A stretch of DNA of 64,000 bases from Streptomyces subrutilus (lineage in GTDB: Bacteria; Actinomycetota; Actinomycetes; Streptomycetales; Streptomycetaceae): the NCBI RefSeq assembly GCF_008704535.1, contig NZ_CP023701.1, forward strand, positions 5,312,001-5,376,000, given 5' to 3'. A program made the position numbers and the translations under genes. The notes beneath the pieces were generated by a model. The model worked only from the letters and a program-made list of their open reading frames with translations, made no database searches and was not told where the DNA came from. Positions 33,939 to 42,550 of the stretch are shown piece by piece (position 1 is the first letter of the stretch; every line of letters begins with the position of its first letter).

Positions 33939-34637
33939 ATGGCGAGGAAGTCAAACGCAGAGACTGCTGCGAACCCCGGGCGACTGAAGCAGATCGCCCT
34001 GACGTACAAAATGACGCGCAAGGCCGACCCGAAGGTCGGTCTGATCGTCGCGGGCGTGGGAATCGTCACCTTCGGTGTCTTCCTTGCGATCGGCTTCCTG
34101 ATCGGCCACCCGGTCTACCTGGGCATCCTGGGCTTCCTGGTGGCGTTCCTCGCGATGGCGATCGTCTTCGGGCGACGGGCCGAGCGGGCTGCCTTCGGGC
34201 AGATGGAGGGGCAGCCGGGTGCGGCCGCGGCCGTACTGGACAACGTGGGACGGGGCTGGACGACCACCCCGGCCGTCGCGATGACCCGGCAGCAGGACAT
34301 CGTCCACCGCGCGGTCGGCAAGGCCGGCGTGGTGCTGATCGCCGAGGGCAACCCGAACCGCGTGAAGCCGCTGCTCGCGAACGAGAAGAAGAAGCTGGCC
34401 CGGATCATGCCGGACGTGCCGGTCCACGACTTCATCGTGGGCACGGGCGAGGGCGAGGTGCCGCTCAAGAAGGTGCGCACCACCCTGCTCAAGCTGCCGC
34501 GCGTGCTGGCCGGGCCCCAGATCACCCAGGTCAACGACAAGCTGCGGGCCATGGGCGACCTCATGAGCAACATGCCGCTGCCGAAGGGCCCGATGCCCAA
34601 GGGCATGCGGATGCCGCGCGGCGGAAAGACGCGCTGA
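33939..34637 (+). CDS. DUF4191 membrane protein
   Basis: A 232-residue protein conserved in actinobacteria next to lipoate and glutamine synthetase genes. A basic N-terminus is followed by two membrane helices (VGLIVAGVGIVTFGVFLAIGF and PVYLGILGFLVAFLAMAIVF), and the rest is cytoplasmic and basic, ending KGPMPKGMRMPRGGKTR. Function unknown. Transcription appears leaderless. Confidence 0.9.
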   Translation: MARKSNAETAANPGRLKQIALTYKMTRKADPKVGLIVAGVGIVTFGVFLAIGFLIGHPVYLGILGFLVAFLAMAIVFGRRAERAAFGQMEGQPGAAAAVLDNVGRGWTTTPAVAMTRQQDIVHRAVGKAGVVLIAEGNPNRVKPLLANEKKKLARIMPDVPVHDFIVGTGEGEVPLKKVRTTLLKLPRVLAGPQITQVNDKLRAMGDLMSNMPLPKGPMPKGMRMPRGGKTR

Positions 34638-34664
34638 CCGGACGCTCATCCGCTTTTCGTATAC

Positions 34665-34710
34665 GAGAGGGGGTGTCCCCGAGCCGACCGGCTCGGGGAC
34701 ACCCCCTCTC
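34665..34710. terminator. Strong bidirectional terminator
   Basis: A perfect 21-bp stem (34665-34685 with 34690-34710) with a 4-nt loop lies between the convergent DUF4191 and RDD genes. Confidence 0.92.
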
Positions 34711-34772
34711 TCTCGTGCCTCTCGTGCTTCTCCCGTCGCGGCGCGGGCCCGGACGGGGGCCTCGGCGCGGAG

Positions 34773-35240
34773 CTAGATGCGGACCTGGACGGCGCGGGCC
34801 AGCCGGTCGTGCAGGCCGCGGCCGTCGCGGTCCCAGATGACGGCCGGGACGACCAGGGCCAGCAGCAGGGTGCGCAGCACGACCCGGCCGAGGCCGAGCC
34901 GGCCGCCGTCCTCCGCGATGACCCGGAGCCCGACGATCCGCTTGCCCGGGGTGAAGCCCACGGTCCCGACGGTCAGGACGGTCAGGACCACGAAGATCCC
35001 CAGCGTCCAGTTGCCGGTCCCGGCCAGCTCGCCGCCGGTGATCAGTCCGTACGCGATCAGCTGGCAGCCGATCCAGTCCAGGGCCACGGCGCCCATCCGG
35101 CGCCCGAACCGGGCCACGGACCCGGGCCCCTCCCGGGGGAGGCCGAGGCGCTGCCCCGGGTACCCGAAGTCGACGCCCATGTCCTCGGCGGTCGCGCGGG
35201 GGCCGGAGAGCCACGATCCGATTGCTTGCCTGTTGTCCAC
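34773..35240 (-). CDS. RDD-family membrane protein
   Basis: A 155-residue membrane protein with the RDD-family pattern: RFGRRMGAVALDWIGCQLIAYGL with its conserved Arg-Asp, a middle helix (LGIFVVLTVLTVGTVGFTPGKRIVGLRVI) and a C-terminal helix before LHDRLARAVQV. Transport function is unproven. GTG 35240 follows a TACCGT -10 box by 6 nt. Divergent from glnA. Confidence 0.9.
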   Translation of the reverse strand: MDNRQAIGSWLSGPRATAEDMGVDFGYPGQRLGLPREGPGSVARFGRRMGAVALDWIGCQLIAYGLITGGELAGTGNWTLGIFVVLTVLTVGTVGFTPGKRIVGLRVIAEDGGRLGLGRVVLRTLLLALVVPAVIWDRDGRGLHDRLARAVQVRI

Positions 35241-35252
35241 CCGAACACGGTA
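35241..35252 (-). promoter_or_regulatory. Leaderless -10 element for the RDD gene
   Basis: On the minus strand TACCGT (35252-35247) precedes GTG 35240 by 6 nt. Confidence 0.5.
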
Positions 35253-35288
35253 CCTGTGCGGCTCCACGGCACCGTGGCGGGACCCTGG

Positions 35289-35326
35289 TTAACTTGTGCG
35301 AAACAAATGGGTCATGCTTGAGAAAT
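35289..35326 (+). promoter_or_regulatory. GlnR binding site upstream of glnA
   Basis: TTAAC-n6-GAAAC-n6-GTCAT-n6-GAAAT matches the four-box GlnR pattern with exact 6-nt spacers. GlnR control of glnA is established in Streptomyces. A TATAAA box (35381-35386) 39 bp before the start is a candidate -10. Confidence 0.85.
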
Positions 35327-35424
35327 CCCGTCTGCTTATGGTCGGGTCAGCGTGCGGCACCGCACTGACGCACCACGAGCTATAAAACCCGCCCCTGCCC
35401 CGGGGTGGGAGTAGGAGGAGTTGG

Positions 35425-36834
35425 ATGTTCCAGAACGCCGACGAAGTGAAGCAGTACATCGAGGAGAACGACGTCAAGTTCGTCGACGTCCGCTTCTGTG
35501 ACCTGCCTGGTGTGATGCAGCACTTCACCATCCCGGCTAGGGCATTCGACCCCGCGGAGGAGCTGGCCTTCGACGGCTCGTCCATCCGCGGCTTCCAGGC
35601 GATCCACGAGTCCGACATGGCGCTGCGCGCCGACATCAGCACCGCGCGCCTGGACCCGTTCCGCAAGGACAAGACGCTCAACATCAACTTCTTCATCCAC
35701 GACCCGATCACGGGCGAGGCCTACAGCCGCGACCCGCGCAACATCGCGAAGAAGGCCGAGGCGTACCTCGCCTCCACCGGCATCGCCGACACCGCGTACT
35801 TCGGGCCCGAGGCCGAGTTCTACGTGTTCGACAGCGTGCGCTTCGCGACCGCGGCGAACGAGAGCTTCTACCACATCGACTCCGAGGCCGGCGCCTGGAA
35901 CACCGGTTCCGAGGACAACAACCGCGGCTACAAGGTCCGCTACAAGGGCGGTTACTTCCCGGTCGCCCCGGTCGACCACTTCGCGGACCTGCGCGCCGAG
36001 ATCTCCCTGGAGCTCGACGCCCAGGGCCTCCAGGTCGAGCGCCAGCACCACGAGGTCGGCACCGGCGGCCAGGCGGAGATCAACTACAAGTTCAACACGC
36101 TGCTCGCCGCGGCCGACGACCTGATGCTCTTCAAGTACATCGTGAAGAACGTCGCCTGGCGCAACGGCAAGACCGCGACCTTCATGCCGAAGCCGATCTT
36201 CGGCGACAACGGCTCGGGCATGCACGTGCACCAGTCGCTGTGGGCCAACGGCGACCCGCTGTTCTACGACGAGGCCGGCTACGCGGGCCTCTCGGACACC
36301 GCGCGCTACTACATCGGCGGCATCCTCAAGCACGCCCCGTCGCTGCTGGCGTTCACCAACCCGACGGTGAACTCCTACCACCGCCTGGTCCCGGGCTTCG
36401 AGGCCCCGGTCAACATGGTGTACTCGCAGCGCAACCGCTCCGCCGCGATGCGCATCCCGATCACGGGCTCGAACCCGAAGGCCAAGCGCGTCGAGTTCCG
36501 CGCCCCGGACCCGTCCTCGAACCCGTACCTGGCGTTCGCGGCGCTGCTGCTGGCGGGCCTCGACGGCGTCAAGAACAAGATCGAGCCGATGGAGCCGATC
36601 GACAAGGACCTCTACGAGCTCTCTCCGGACGAGCACGCGAGCGTCCCGCAGGTCCCGACCAGCCTGGACGCCGTCCTCAAGGCGCTGGAGGAGGACCACG
36701 AGTACCTCCTGGCCGGCGGTGTCTTCACCCCGGACCTGATCGAGACCTGGATCGACTACAAGCGCACGAACGAGATCGCCCCGATCGCCCTGCGCCCGCA
36801 CCCGCACGAGTTCGAGATGTACTTCGACATCTAG
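35425..36834 (+). CDS. glnA: Glutamine synthetase type I
   Basis: A 469-residue dodecameric-type glutamine synthetase, the main ammonia-assimilating enzyme. Present are the FDGSSIRGF motif, the ATP region KPIFGDNGSGMHVHQSLW, NPTVNSYHRLVPGFEAP, and Tyr397 in DKDLYELSP, the adenylylation site used by GlnE. AGGAGG precedes the ATG. The GlnR site upstream fits nitrogen-limitation control. A strong terminator follows directly. Confidence 0.98.
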   Translation: MFQNADEVKQYIEENDVKFVDVRFCDLPGVMQHFTIPARAFDPAEELAFDGSSIRGFQAIHESDMALRADISTARLDPFRKDKTLNINFFIHDPITGEAYSRDPRNIAKKAEAYLASTGIADTAYFGPEAEFYVFDSVRFATAANESFYHIDSEAGAWNTGSEDNNRGYKVRYKGGYFPVAPVDHFADLRAEISLELDAQGLQVERQHHEVGTGGQAEINYKFNTLLAAADDLMLFKYIVKNVAWRNGKTATFMPKPIFGDNGSGMHVHQSLWANGDPLFYDEAGYAGLSDTARYYIGGILKHAPSLLAFTNPTVNSYHRLVPGFEAPVNMVYSQRNRSAAMRIPITGSNPKAKRVEFRAPDPSSNPYLAFAALLLAGLDGVKNKIEPMEPIDKDLYELSPDEHASVPQVPTSLDAVLKALEEDHEYLLAGGVFTPDLIETWIDYKRTNEIAPIALRPHPHEFEMYFDI

Positions 36835-36855
36835 GAACCCGCGCACCCGCGCCCC

Positions 36856-36896
36856 GAAGGCCCCGCCGGCTCTCCAGGAGAGCCGGCGGGGCCTTC
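36856..36896 (+). terminator. glnA terminator
   Basis: A perfect 19-bp stem (36856-36874 with 36878-36896) with a 3-nt loop begins 22 nt after the glnA stop. Confidence 0.92.
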
Positions 36897-37001
36897 CGCA
36901 TGCCGGGGGAGCGCTCCTGCTTTGACAGGGGGCCGGTGGGGGGTGACCGTGGGAAGGGGCTGGACGTCGGATGAGCGAGATACGTGCGGAGGTGCATCGA
37001 G

Positions 37002-37388
37002 ATGCGCCGAAGGATCGTCGCGGCAGTGATCGCCGGAGCCGCCGGGGCCACGCTGGGACTGCTGCCCGTGGCCAGTGCCTCGGCCGCCACCACGAGTGGT
37101 GGGGGTGGTGGCGGGGGCGGCTGGTGTTCCCACCGGAGCGACTCCCGCTGGAACGAGTGCTGCAACCGGGACTGGAGCCACCGGCCCTCGTGGTGCTGGG
37201 ACGGCCACGACCACAACGGCTGGAACGACCCGTCGTGGAACCACGGTTCCCACTGGCGCGACTCGGACCGGCGGGACGACACGCACCGGAACTCCGGGTG
37301 GCACGACAGCGACCACGGCGGCTGGAACCACGACCACGGCGACCGGGGCCACGACTCCGGCGGCCGGGGCGGCGGCGGTGGTCACTGA
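37002..37388 (+). CDS. Small secreted Trp/His/Asp/Gly-rich protein
   Basis: A 128-residue protein with a clear signal peptide (RRRIVAAVIAGAAGATLGLL, cleavage near ASASAA). The mature part opens with a Gly run, has four Cys (WCSH, ECCN, WCWD) and then repeats aromatic-polar clusters such as WDGHDHNGW, SWNHGSHW and SGWHDSDHGGW. It may bind metals or a polymer, inferred from composition. GGAGG 9 nt upstream supports ATG 37002. Its end overlaps the convergent TetR gene by 7 bp. Confidence 0.8.
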   Translation: MRRRIVAAVIAGAAGATLGLLPVASASAATTSGGGGGGGGWCSHRSDSRWNECCNRDWSHRPSWCWDGHDHNGWNDPSWNHGSHWRDSDRRDDTHRNSGWHDSDHGGWNHDHGDRGHDSGGRGGGGGH

Positions 37389-38044
37389 TCGCGGCGCAGC
37401 AGCGGCATCGCGCTCGTGAGGTCGTGCAGGCAGCGGACCGCGAGTTCGGCGGGTGAGCCGGGGCCGGAGACCGGGGCGTCGGTGGCCGACCACAGTTCCA
37501 GGGAGATGCGGATCGCGTCCGTCGCCGCCGCCGCGAGCAGCCGTACGCCCAGCGGGTCCGGCTCCGGGCCGGCCAGGCGGGCGATCACGGGGACCAGGTA
37601 CTCCTCCGAGTCCTGGTTCACCCGGTACCAGACCGCGCGCAGGGCCTGGTCGGTGGCGGCCGCGCGGAGCAGGCCGCGGGTGACCTCCAGCCCTTCCTCG
37701 ACCGCCTGGGAGTCGCTGAGCGACCGGGTCACGGCCCGTTCCAGGGCCTCGGCGAGGGGGGTGCCGGGGGTCTCCTCGGCGAGCAGGGCGCGCCAGGCGT
37801 CGCCGCCGCCCGCGAGCAGGGGGGCCACGGCCTCCTGCTTGTTGCGGAAGTAGCGGTAGAACGTGCGCAGCGCGACGCCCGCGCGGTGCGCGATGTCCTC
37901 GGCCGTCGTGCCGTCGGGGCCGTGCTCGGCGAAGAGCTCGCAGGCCGCTCGGGCGATGTCGAGCTGGGTGGCGGCCTTGCGGCGCTCGGTCAGCGACGGG
38001 GCTCCGGGGCCGGCCTGGGGGGCGTACGGGCGGGGGGATCTCAC
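37382..38044 (-). CDS. TetR-family transcriptional regulator
   Basis: A 220-residue regulator with a TetR helix-turn-helix (LDIARAACELFAEHGPDGTTAEDIAHRAGVALRTFYRYF) and a helical C-terminal domain. Ligand unknown. GTG 38044 is chosen because TACGCT lies 7 nt upstream, implying a leaderless start. It is divergent from an SDR dehydrogenase gene, the usual sign that it represses that gene. Confidence 0.88.
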   Translation of the reverse strand: MRSPRPYAPQAGPGAPSLTERRKAATQLDIARAACELFAEHGPDGTTAEDIAHRAGVALRTFYRYFRNKQEAVAPLLAGGGDAWRALLAEETPGTPLAEALERAVTRSLSDSQAVEEGLEVTRGLLRAAATDQALRAVWYRVNQDSEEYLVPVIARLAGPEPDPLGVRLLAAAATDAIRISLELWSATDAPVSGPGSPAELAVRCLHDLTSAMPLLRRDQ

Positions 38045-38094
38045 AGGGTGAAGCGTACCGGTCGCGTCTGTGCCGGATTGCATTCCGCGCCATC

Positions 38095-38134
38095 CTGGCA
38101 AAACGTGTCATGCAGTCGTACGCTCGTGGCATGA
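38095..38134 (+). promoter_or_regulatory. SDR promoter and candidate TetR operator
   Basis: CTGGCA (38095-38100), 18 nt, TACGCT (38119-38124), then 6 nt to ATG 38131: a leaderless promoter. The inverted repeat TCATGC (38108-38113) and GCATGA (38129-38134) straddles the -10 box and start codon and could be the TetR operator. Confidence 0.5.
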
Positions 38135-38901
38135 ACCGTTACGAAGGACGTCGCGTCCTCATCACCGGCGGCGGCTCCGGCATCGGCCGCGCCACCGTGC
38201 ACCGCATCCTCTCCGAAGGCGGACGGGTCCACGCCGTCGACGTCAGCGAGACCGGCCTGCGGGCCACGGCCGACCAGGCCGCGGCCGACGGCCACCAGGC
38301 CCGCCTCACGACCGCGCTGCTCGACATATCCGACGAGAACGCCGTCCGGGAGGGGGTGGCCGTCGCGGTCGACGCCCTCGGCGGGATCGACGTGCTCGTC
38401 AACGCAGCCGGCATCCTGCGCTCCGCGCACACCCACCAGACCACGCTCGAATTCTGGAACACGGTCATCGGGGTCAACCTCACCGGCACCTTCCTGATGA
38501 TCCGCGAATCGCTCCCGGCGCTGCTCGCGGGCGACCGGCCGGTCGTGGTGAACTTCAGCTCCACCTCGGCCTCCTTCGCCCACCCGTACATGAGCGCCTA
38601 CGCGGCCAGCAAGGGCGGCATCCAGTCCATGACCCACGCGCTGGCCGCCGAGTACAGCAAGCAGGGCCTGCGCTTCGTCTCCGTGGCCCCCGGGTCCATC
38701 GAGAGCGGCATGACCACCGGCAACGGCCCCGGCCTGCCCGAGGACACCGACTGGTCCCTCTTCGCCAAGCTCGCCCCGGCCCTCGGCCAGGGCTTCGCCG
38801 GCCCGCAGACGGTGGCCGGCGTGGTCGCCATGCTGGGCTCGGAGGACGGCGCGTTCATCACCGGCACGGAGATCCGCGTCGACGGCGGCACGCACTACTG
38901 A
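38131..38901 (+). CDS. Short-chain dehydrogenase/reductase
   Basis: A 256-residue classical SDR. The cofactor motif ITGGGSGIGRATVHRIL is at the N-terminus, NAAGIL follows, and the catalytic residues are Ser in NFSSTSASF and YAASK (Tyr and Lys). The C-terminus ends ITGTEIRVDGGTHY, typical of SDR oxidoreductases. The substrate is unknown. Divergent from a TetR gene. Confidence 0.92.
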   Translation: MNRYEGRRVLITGGGSGIGRATVHRILSEGGRVHAVDVSETGLRATADQAAADGHQARLTTALLDISDENAVREGVAVAVDALGGIDVLVNAAGILRSAHTHQTTLEFWNTVIGVNLTGTFLMIRESLPALLAGDRPVVVNFSSTSASFAHPYMSAYAASKGGIQSMTHALAAEYSKQGLRFVSVAPGSIESGMTTGNGPGLPEDTDWSLFAKLAPALGQGFAGPQTVAGVVAMLGSEDGAFITGTEIRVDGGTHY

Positions 38902-38985
38902 GCCGCCCGGGAGGGTGGGCGGCCGACGTCGCTGCGCGTGCCGTACGCCCGGCCCGCGTGCCGCACGCCTGTCCGTCCGCGCGCC

Positions 38986-39504
38986 TCAGCCCCTGAAGCG
39001 GTCCCAGAGCCGGGGGAAGCGCTCCGCCAGCACGGCTTCGTCCTCGAAGTCGAGCGGGGTGCCCTCCGGCTCTGCAGGCTGCAGCGGGACACCCAGGTCG
39101 GGCGCGGCCGAACCGGTGAGCTGCTCGTAGGCCTCGTCGGCCGCGTACCCCAGCTCCTCGCCGTCCCCGTCGATCTCGTCGTCGAACTCGCCGAGGAGCT
39201 CCGCCAGCCGGTCGGGGTCGTGCACCCCGCCCTCGAAGACCTCGCGGCCCTGCCCGATGAGCCAGCAGCGGAAGTAGTCGAACGCGTCGTCGCTGGCCCC
39301 GTCGAGCAGCACCCACGCGGCGCCCCACAGGTCCCAGCTGTAGGCCCGGTTGTAGCGGGCCTCGAAATGCCGGGCGAAGTCCAGGACGGAGTCCGGGTCG
39401 AGCTGCGCCAGCCGCTCCACGAGCAGCTCGGCGTGCTCCTCGGGGTCGCCGTCGGCGGCCTCGCGGGTACGGTCGACGATCTCCCAGAACTCCGTCTCGT
39501 CCAT
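38986..39504 (-). CDS. DUF4240 protein
   Basis: A 172-residue acidic cytoplasmic protein starting MDETEFWEIVDRTREAADG, typical of DUF4240, with FARHFEARYNRAYSWDLWGAAW and DAFDYFRCWLIGQGREVFE. Function unknown; some relatives occur as immunity-like proteins. GGAG lies 5 nt before ATG 39504. Confidence 0.88.
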   Translation of the reverse strand: MDETEFWEIVDRTREAADGDPEEHAELLVERLAQLDPDSVLDFARHFEARYNRAYSWDLWGAAWVLLDGASDDAFDYFRCWLIGQGREVFEGGVHDPDRLAELLGEFDDEIDGDGEELGYAADEAYEQLTGSAAPDLGVPLQPAEPEGTPLDFEDEAVLAERFPRLWDRFRG

Positions 39505-39556
39505 CACCGCTCCAGCATCACGGGTCCGCCCCCGCACCGCCACCGCGCACCGTGCG

Positions 39557-39600
39557 AAAGGCCGGTGTCCGCCCCCGGGAGGGGGTGGACACCGGCCTTT
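39557..39600. terminator. aceE terminator
   Basis: A 20-bp stem with one mismatch (39557-39576 with 39581-39600) and a 4-nt loop, flanked by A/T tracts on both sides, lies 23 nt beyond the aceE stop and can serve both directions. Confidence 0.88.
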
Positions 39601-39622
39601 TCACCTGCGGTCGCTCGGGGCC

Positions 39623-42307
39623 TCAGAGGCCGTAGCGCTCCCGGGCCTCCTTGACGGAGGACGCCGGCACCTCGCCGCGGCGGGCGAGCTGGGCCAGCGC
39701 GGCCACCACGATCGACTGGGCGTCGACGCCGAAGTGGCGGCGGGCGCCCGCGCGGGTGTCGGAGAGGCCGAAGCCGTCCGTACCGAGCGAGGTCCAGTCC
39801 TGCTCGACCCACTGGCTGATCTGGTCCGGGACCTGGCGCATCCAGTCGGACACGGCCAGGACCGGGCCTGCGGCGCCCTCCAGGGCGCGGGTGACGTACG
39901 GGGTGCGCACCTCGCCGCGCAGCAGCGCCTCGTCGCACTCCAGCGCCTCGCGGCGCAGCTCGCCCCAGGAGGTGGCGGACCAGACGTCGGCGGCCACGTT
40001 CCACTCGGCGGCGAGCAGCTTCTGGGCGTCGAGCGCCCAGTGGATCGCCGTGCCCGACGCCAGCAGCTGCAGCTTCGGCGCCCCGGCGGCCGGGGCCGCC
40101 TCGGCGAGGTCCGCCGCGGTGTTGAAGCGGTACAGGCCCTTGACGATGCCCTCTTCGACGCCCTCGGGGATCGCGGGCTGCACCTTCGGCTCGTTGTAGA
40201 CCGTCAGGTAGTAGAAGACGTCCTCCGGCTGCTCGCCGTACATCCGGCGCAGACCGTCCTTGACGATCACCGCGATCTCGTACGCGAAGGCCGGGTCGTA
40301 GTTGAGCGACGCCGGGTTCGTGGACGCGATCAGGTGCGAGTGGCCGTCCGCGTGCTGCAGGCCCTCGCCGGTCAGCGTGGTGCGGCCGGCGGTGGCGCCG
40401 ACGATGAAGCCCTTGCCGAGCTGGTCGGCGAGCTGCCACATCTGGTCGGCGGTGCGCTGCCAGCCGAACATCGAGTAGAAGATGTAGAACGGGATCATCG
40501 GCTCGCCGTGCGTCGCGTACGACGTGCAGGCGGCGATGAAGTCGGCCATGGCGCCGGCCTCGGTGATCCCCTCGTTGAGGATCTGGCCGTCCTTGGCTTC
40601 CTTGTAGTACATGAGCTGGTCGCGGTCGACCGGCTCGTACGTCTGGCCCAGCGGCGAGTAGATGCCGGCCGACGGGAAGAGCGACTCCATGCCGAAGGTG
40701 CGGGCCTCGTCGGGGACGATCGGCACCCAGCGCCTGCCGGTCTCCTTGTCCCGCATCAGGTCCTTGACGAGCCGGACGAAGGCCATGGTGGTGGCCATCT
40801 CCTGCTTGCCGGAGCCCTTGAGCAGCGGGGCGAAGGAGCGGTCCGCCGGAGCGGGCAGGGCCACGGGCTTGACCTTGCGGGCCGGGGCCGGGCCGCCGAG
40901 CGCCGCACGGCGTTCGTTGAGGTACCGGACCTCGGGGCTGTCCGCGCCCGGGTGGCCGTAGGGGACCTGGCCGTCGGCGAAGGCGCTGTCCGGGATCGGG
41001 AGTCCGAGCTTGTCGCGCATGCTCTTGAACTCGTCGATCGTCAGCTTCTTCATCTGGTGGTTCGCGTTCTTCGACTCGAACCCGGCGCCCAGCGTGTAGC
41101 CCTTGACGGTCTGCGCGAGGATCACCGTCGGCGCGCCCTTGTGCTCCAGGGCGGCCTTGTACGCGGCGTAGACCTTGCGGGGCTCGTGGCCGCCGCGGGA
41201 GGTGTGGAAGCACTCGGCGATCTTGGCGTCGGAGAGCACCGAGGCCAGCTGCACGAGCGCGGGGTCCGCGCCGAAGAAGTGATCGCGGATGTAGGCCACG
41301 TCGCGGGTCGCGTACGTCTGGAACTGCGCGTCGGGCACCTCGCGCAGGCGGCGCACCAGGGCGCCCGTGGTGTCGAGCCGGAACAGCTCGTCCCAGGCGG
41401 AGCCCCACAGCGACTTGATGACGTTCCAGCCGGCGCCGCGGAACTGGGCCTCCAGCTCCTGGACCACGCGGAAGTTCGCGCGGACCGGACCGTCGAGGCG
41501 CTGCAGGTTGCAGTTGATCACGAAGGTCAGGTTGTCGAGCTGCTCGCGGGAGGCGAGGGCCAGGGCCGCGGTCGACTCGGGCTCGTCCATCTCGCCGTCG
41601 CCCAGGAAGGCCCAGACGTGCGAGTTGGCGGTGTCCTTGATGCTGCGGTTGTGCAGGTAGCGGTTGAACCGCGCCTGGTAGATCGCCGACAGCGGGCCGA
41701 GGCCCATGGAGACCGTCGGGAACTCCCACAGCCACGGCAGGCGCCGCGGGTGCGGGTAGGACGGCAGACCGTTGCCGCCGGACTCCTGGCGGAAGTTGTC
41801 GAGCTGCTGCTCGGAGATCCGGCCGTCGAGGAAGGCGCGGGCGTAGATGCCGGGGGAGGCGTGGCCCTGGATGTAGAGCTGGTCGCCCGACCCGTCGGCC
41901 TCCTTCCCGCGGAAGAAGTGCTGGAAGCCGGTCTCGTACAGCCACGCGGCGGAGGCGAAGGTGGCGATGTGGCCGCCGACGCCGTGCTTGGAGCCGCGGG
42001 TCACCATGGCGGCCGCGTTCCAGCGGTTCCAGGCGGTGATCCGGGCTTCCATCTCCTCGTCACCGGGGAACTCGGGCTCCGCGGCGGTGGGGATGGTGTT
42101 GACGTAGTCCGTCTCCAGCAGCTTCGGCAGCGCGAGGCCGGCGGCCTCGGCGTGCTGGAGCGTACGGCGGAGCAGGTATTCGGCGCGGCGCGTACCGGCG
42201 GCCTGGGCGACGGCGTCGAGTGAGGCCGCCCATTCGGCGGTCTCCTCGGTGTCGCGGTCCGGGAGCTGGTCGAGCTCGCTCGGAAGCTTTCCTACGGGGT
42301 CGGACAT
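39623..42307 (-). CDS. aceE: Pyruvate dehydrogenase E1 component (homodimeric type)
   Basis: An 894-residue thiamine diphosphate enzyme that decarboxylates pyruvate and acetylates the lipoyl group of E2. The ThDP motif GDGEMDEPESTAAL and the N-terminal GGHIATFASAAWLYETGFQHF and HASPGIYARAFLDGR segments are typical of AceE. The ATG at 42307 is preceded by AAGGCGG. Its promoter has a 17-bp palindrome, and a GntR regulator gene lies just upstream on the same strand, a probable pyruvate-responsive regulator. Confidence 0.97.
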   Translation of the reverse strand: MSDPVGKLPSELDQLPDRDTEETAEWAASLDAVAQAAGTRRAEYLLRRTLQHAEAAGLALPKLLETDYVNTIPTAAEPEFPGDEEMEARITAWNRWNAAAMVTRGSKHGVGGHIATFASAAWLYETGFQHFFRGKEADGSGDQLYIQGHASPGIYARAFLDGRISEQQLDNFRQESGGNGLPSYPHPRRLPWLWEFPTVSMGLGPLSAIYQARFNRYLHNRSIKDTANSHVWAFLGDGEMDEPESTAALALASREQLDNLTFVINCNLQRLDGPVRANFRVVQELEAQFRGAGWNVIKSLWGSAWDELFRLDTTGALVRRLREVPDAQFQTYATRDVAYIRDHFFGADPALVQLASVLSDAKIAECFHTSRGGHEPRKVYAAYKAALEHKGAPTVILAQTVKGYTLGAGFESKNANHQMKKLTIDEFKSMRDKLGLPIPDSAFADGQVPYGHPGADSPEVRYLNERRAALGGPAPARKVKPVALPAPADRSFAPLLKGSGKQEMATTMAFVRLVKDLMRDKETGRRWVPIVPDEARTFGMESLFPSAGIYSPLGQTYEPVDRDQLMYYKEAKDGQILNEGITEAGAMADFIAACTSYATHGEPMIPFYIFYSMFGWQRTADQMWQLADQLGKGFIVGATAGRTTLTGEGLQHADGHSHLIASTNPASLNYDPAFAYEIAVIVKDGLRRMYGEQPEDVFYYLTVYNEPKVQPAIPEGVEEGIVKGLYRFNTAADLAEAAPAAGAPKLQLLASGTAIHWALDAQKLLAAEWNVAADVWSATSWGELRREALECDEALLRGEVRTPYVTRALEGAAGPVLAVSDWMRQVPDQISQWVEQDWTSLGTDGFGLSDTRAGARRHFGVDAQSIVVAALAQLARRGEVPASSVKEARERYGL

Positions 42308-42399
42308 CGGTGTGCGCCGCCTTCCGGACAAAGGAGAGGTGGTGAAGAAATCCCTGACGGGCAGGACAGGGTCGTTGGGCCTGGTTGAGGCCCGCGAAG

Positions 42400-42429
42400 A
42401 CTGTAAATCGCTGATCGATGATCGATCAA
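42400..42429 (-). promoter_or_regulatory. aceE promoter with palindromic operator
   Basis: On the minus strand TTGATC (42429-42424), 18 nt, TACAGT (42405-42400). A 17-bp perfect palindrome TGATCGATGATCGATCA (42412-42428, one central base) covers the -35 box and spacer. The leader is about 85 nt. Repression by the adjacent GntR protein is inferred. Confidence 0.7.
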
Positions 42430-42550
42430 ATAAAAGTGACAATAAAATGACCATCCGACCAAAGTCGGCACCGCGTGCCAGGGAATTAGGCACGCAGTGC
42501 CGGTCAAAACGGTCCATTCCCGGCGCCCGGCGCCGGGCTGTCGGCCCCGG

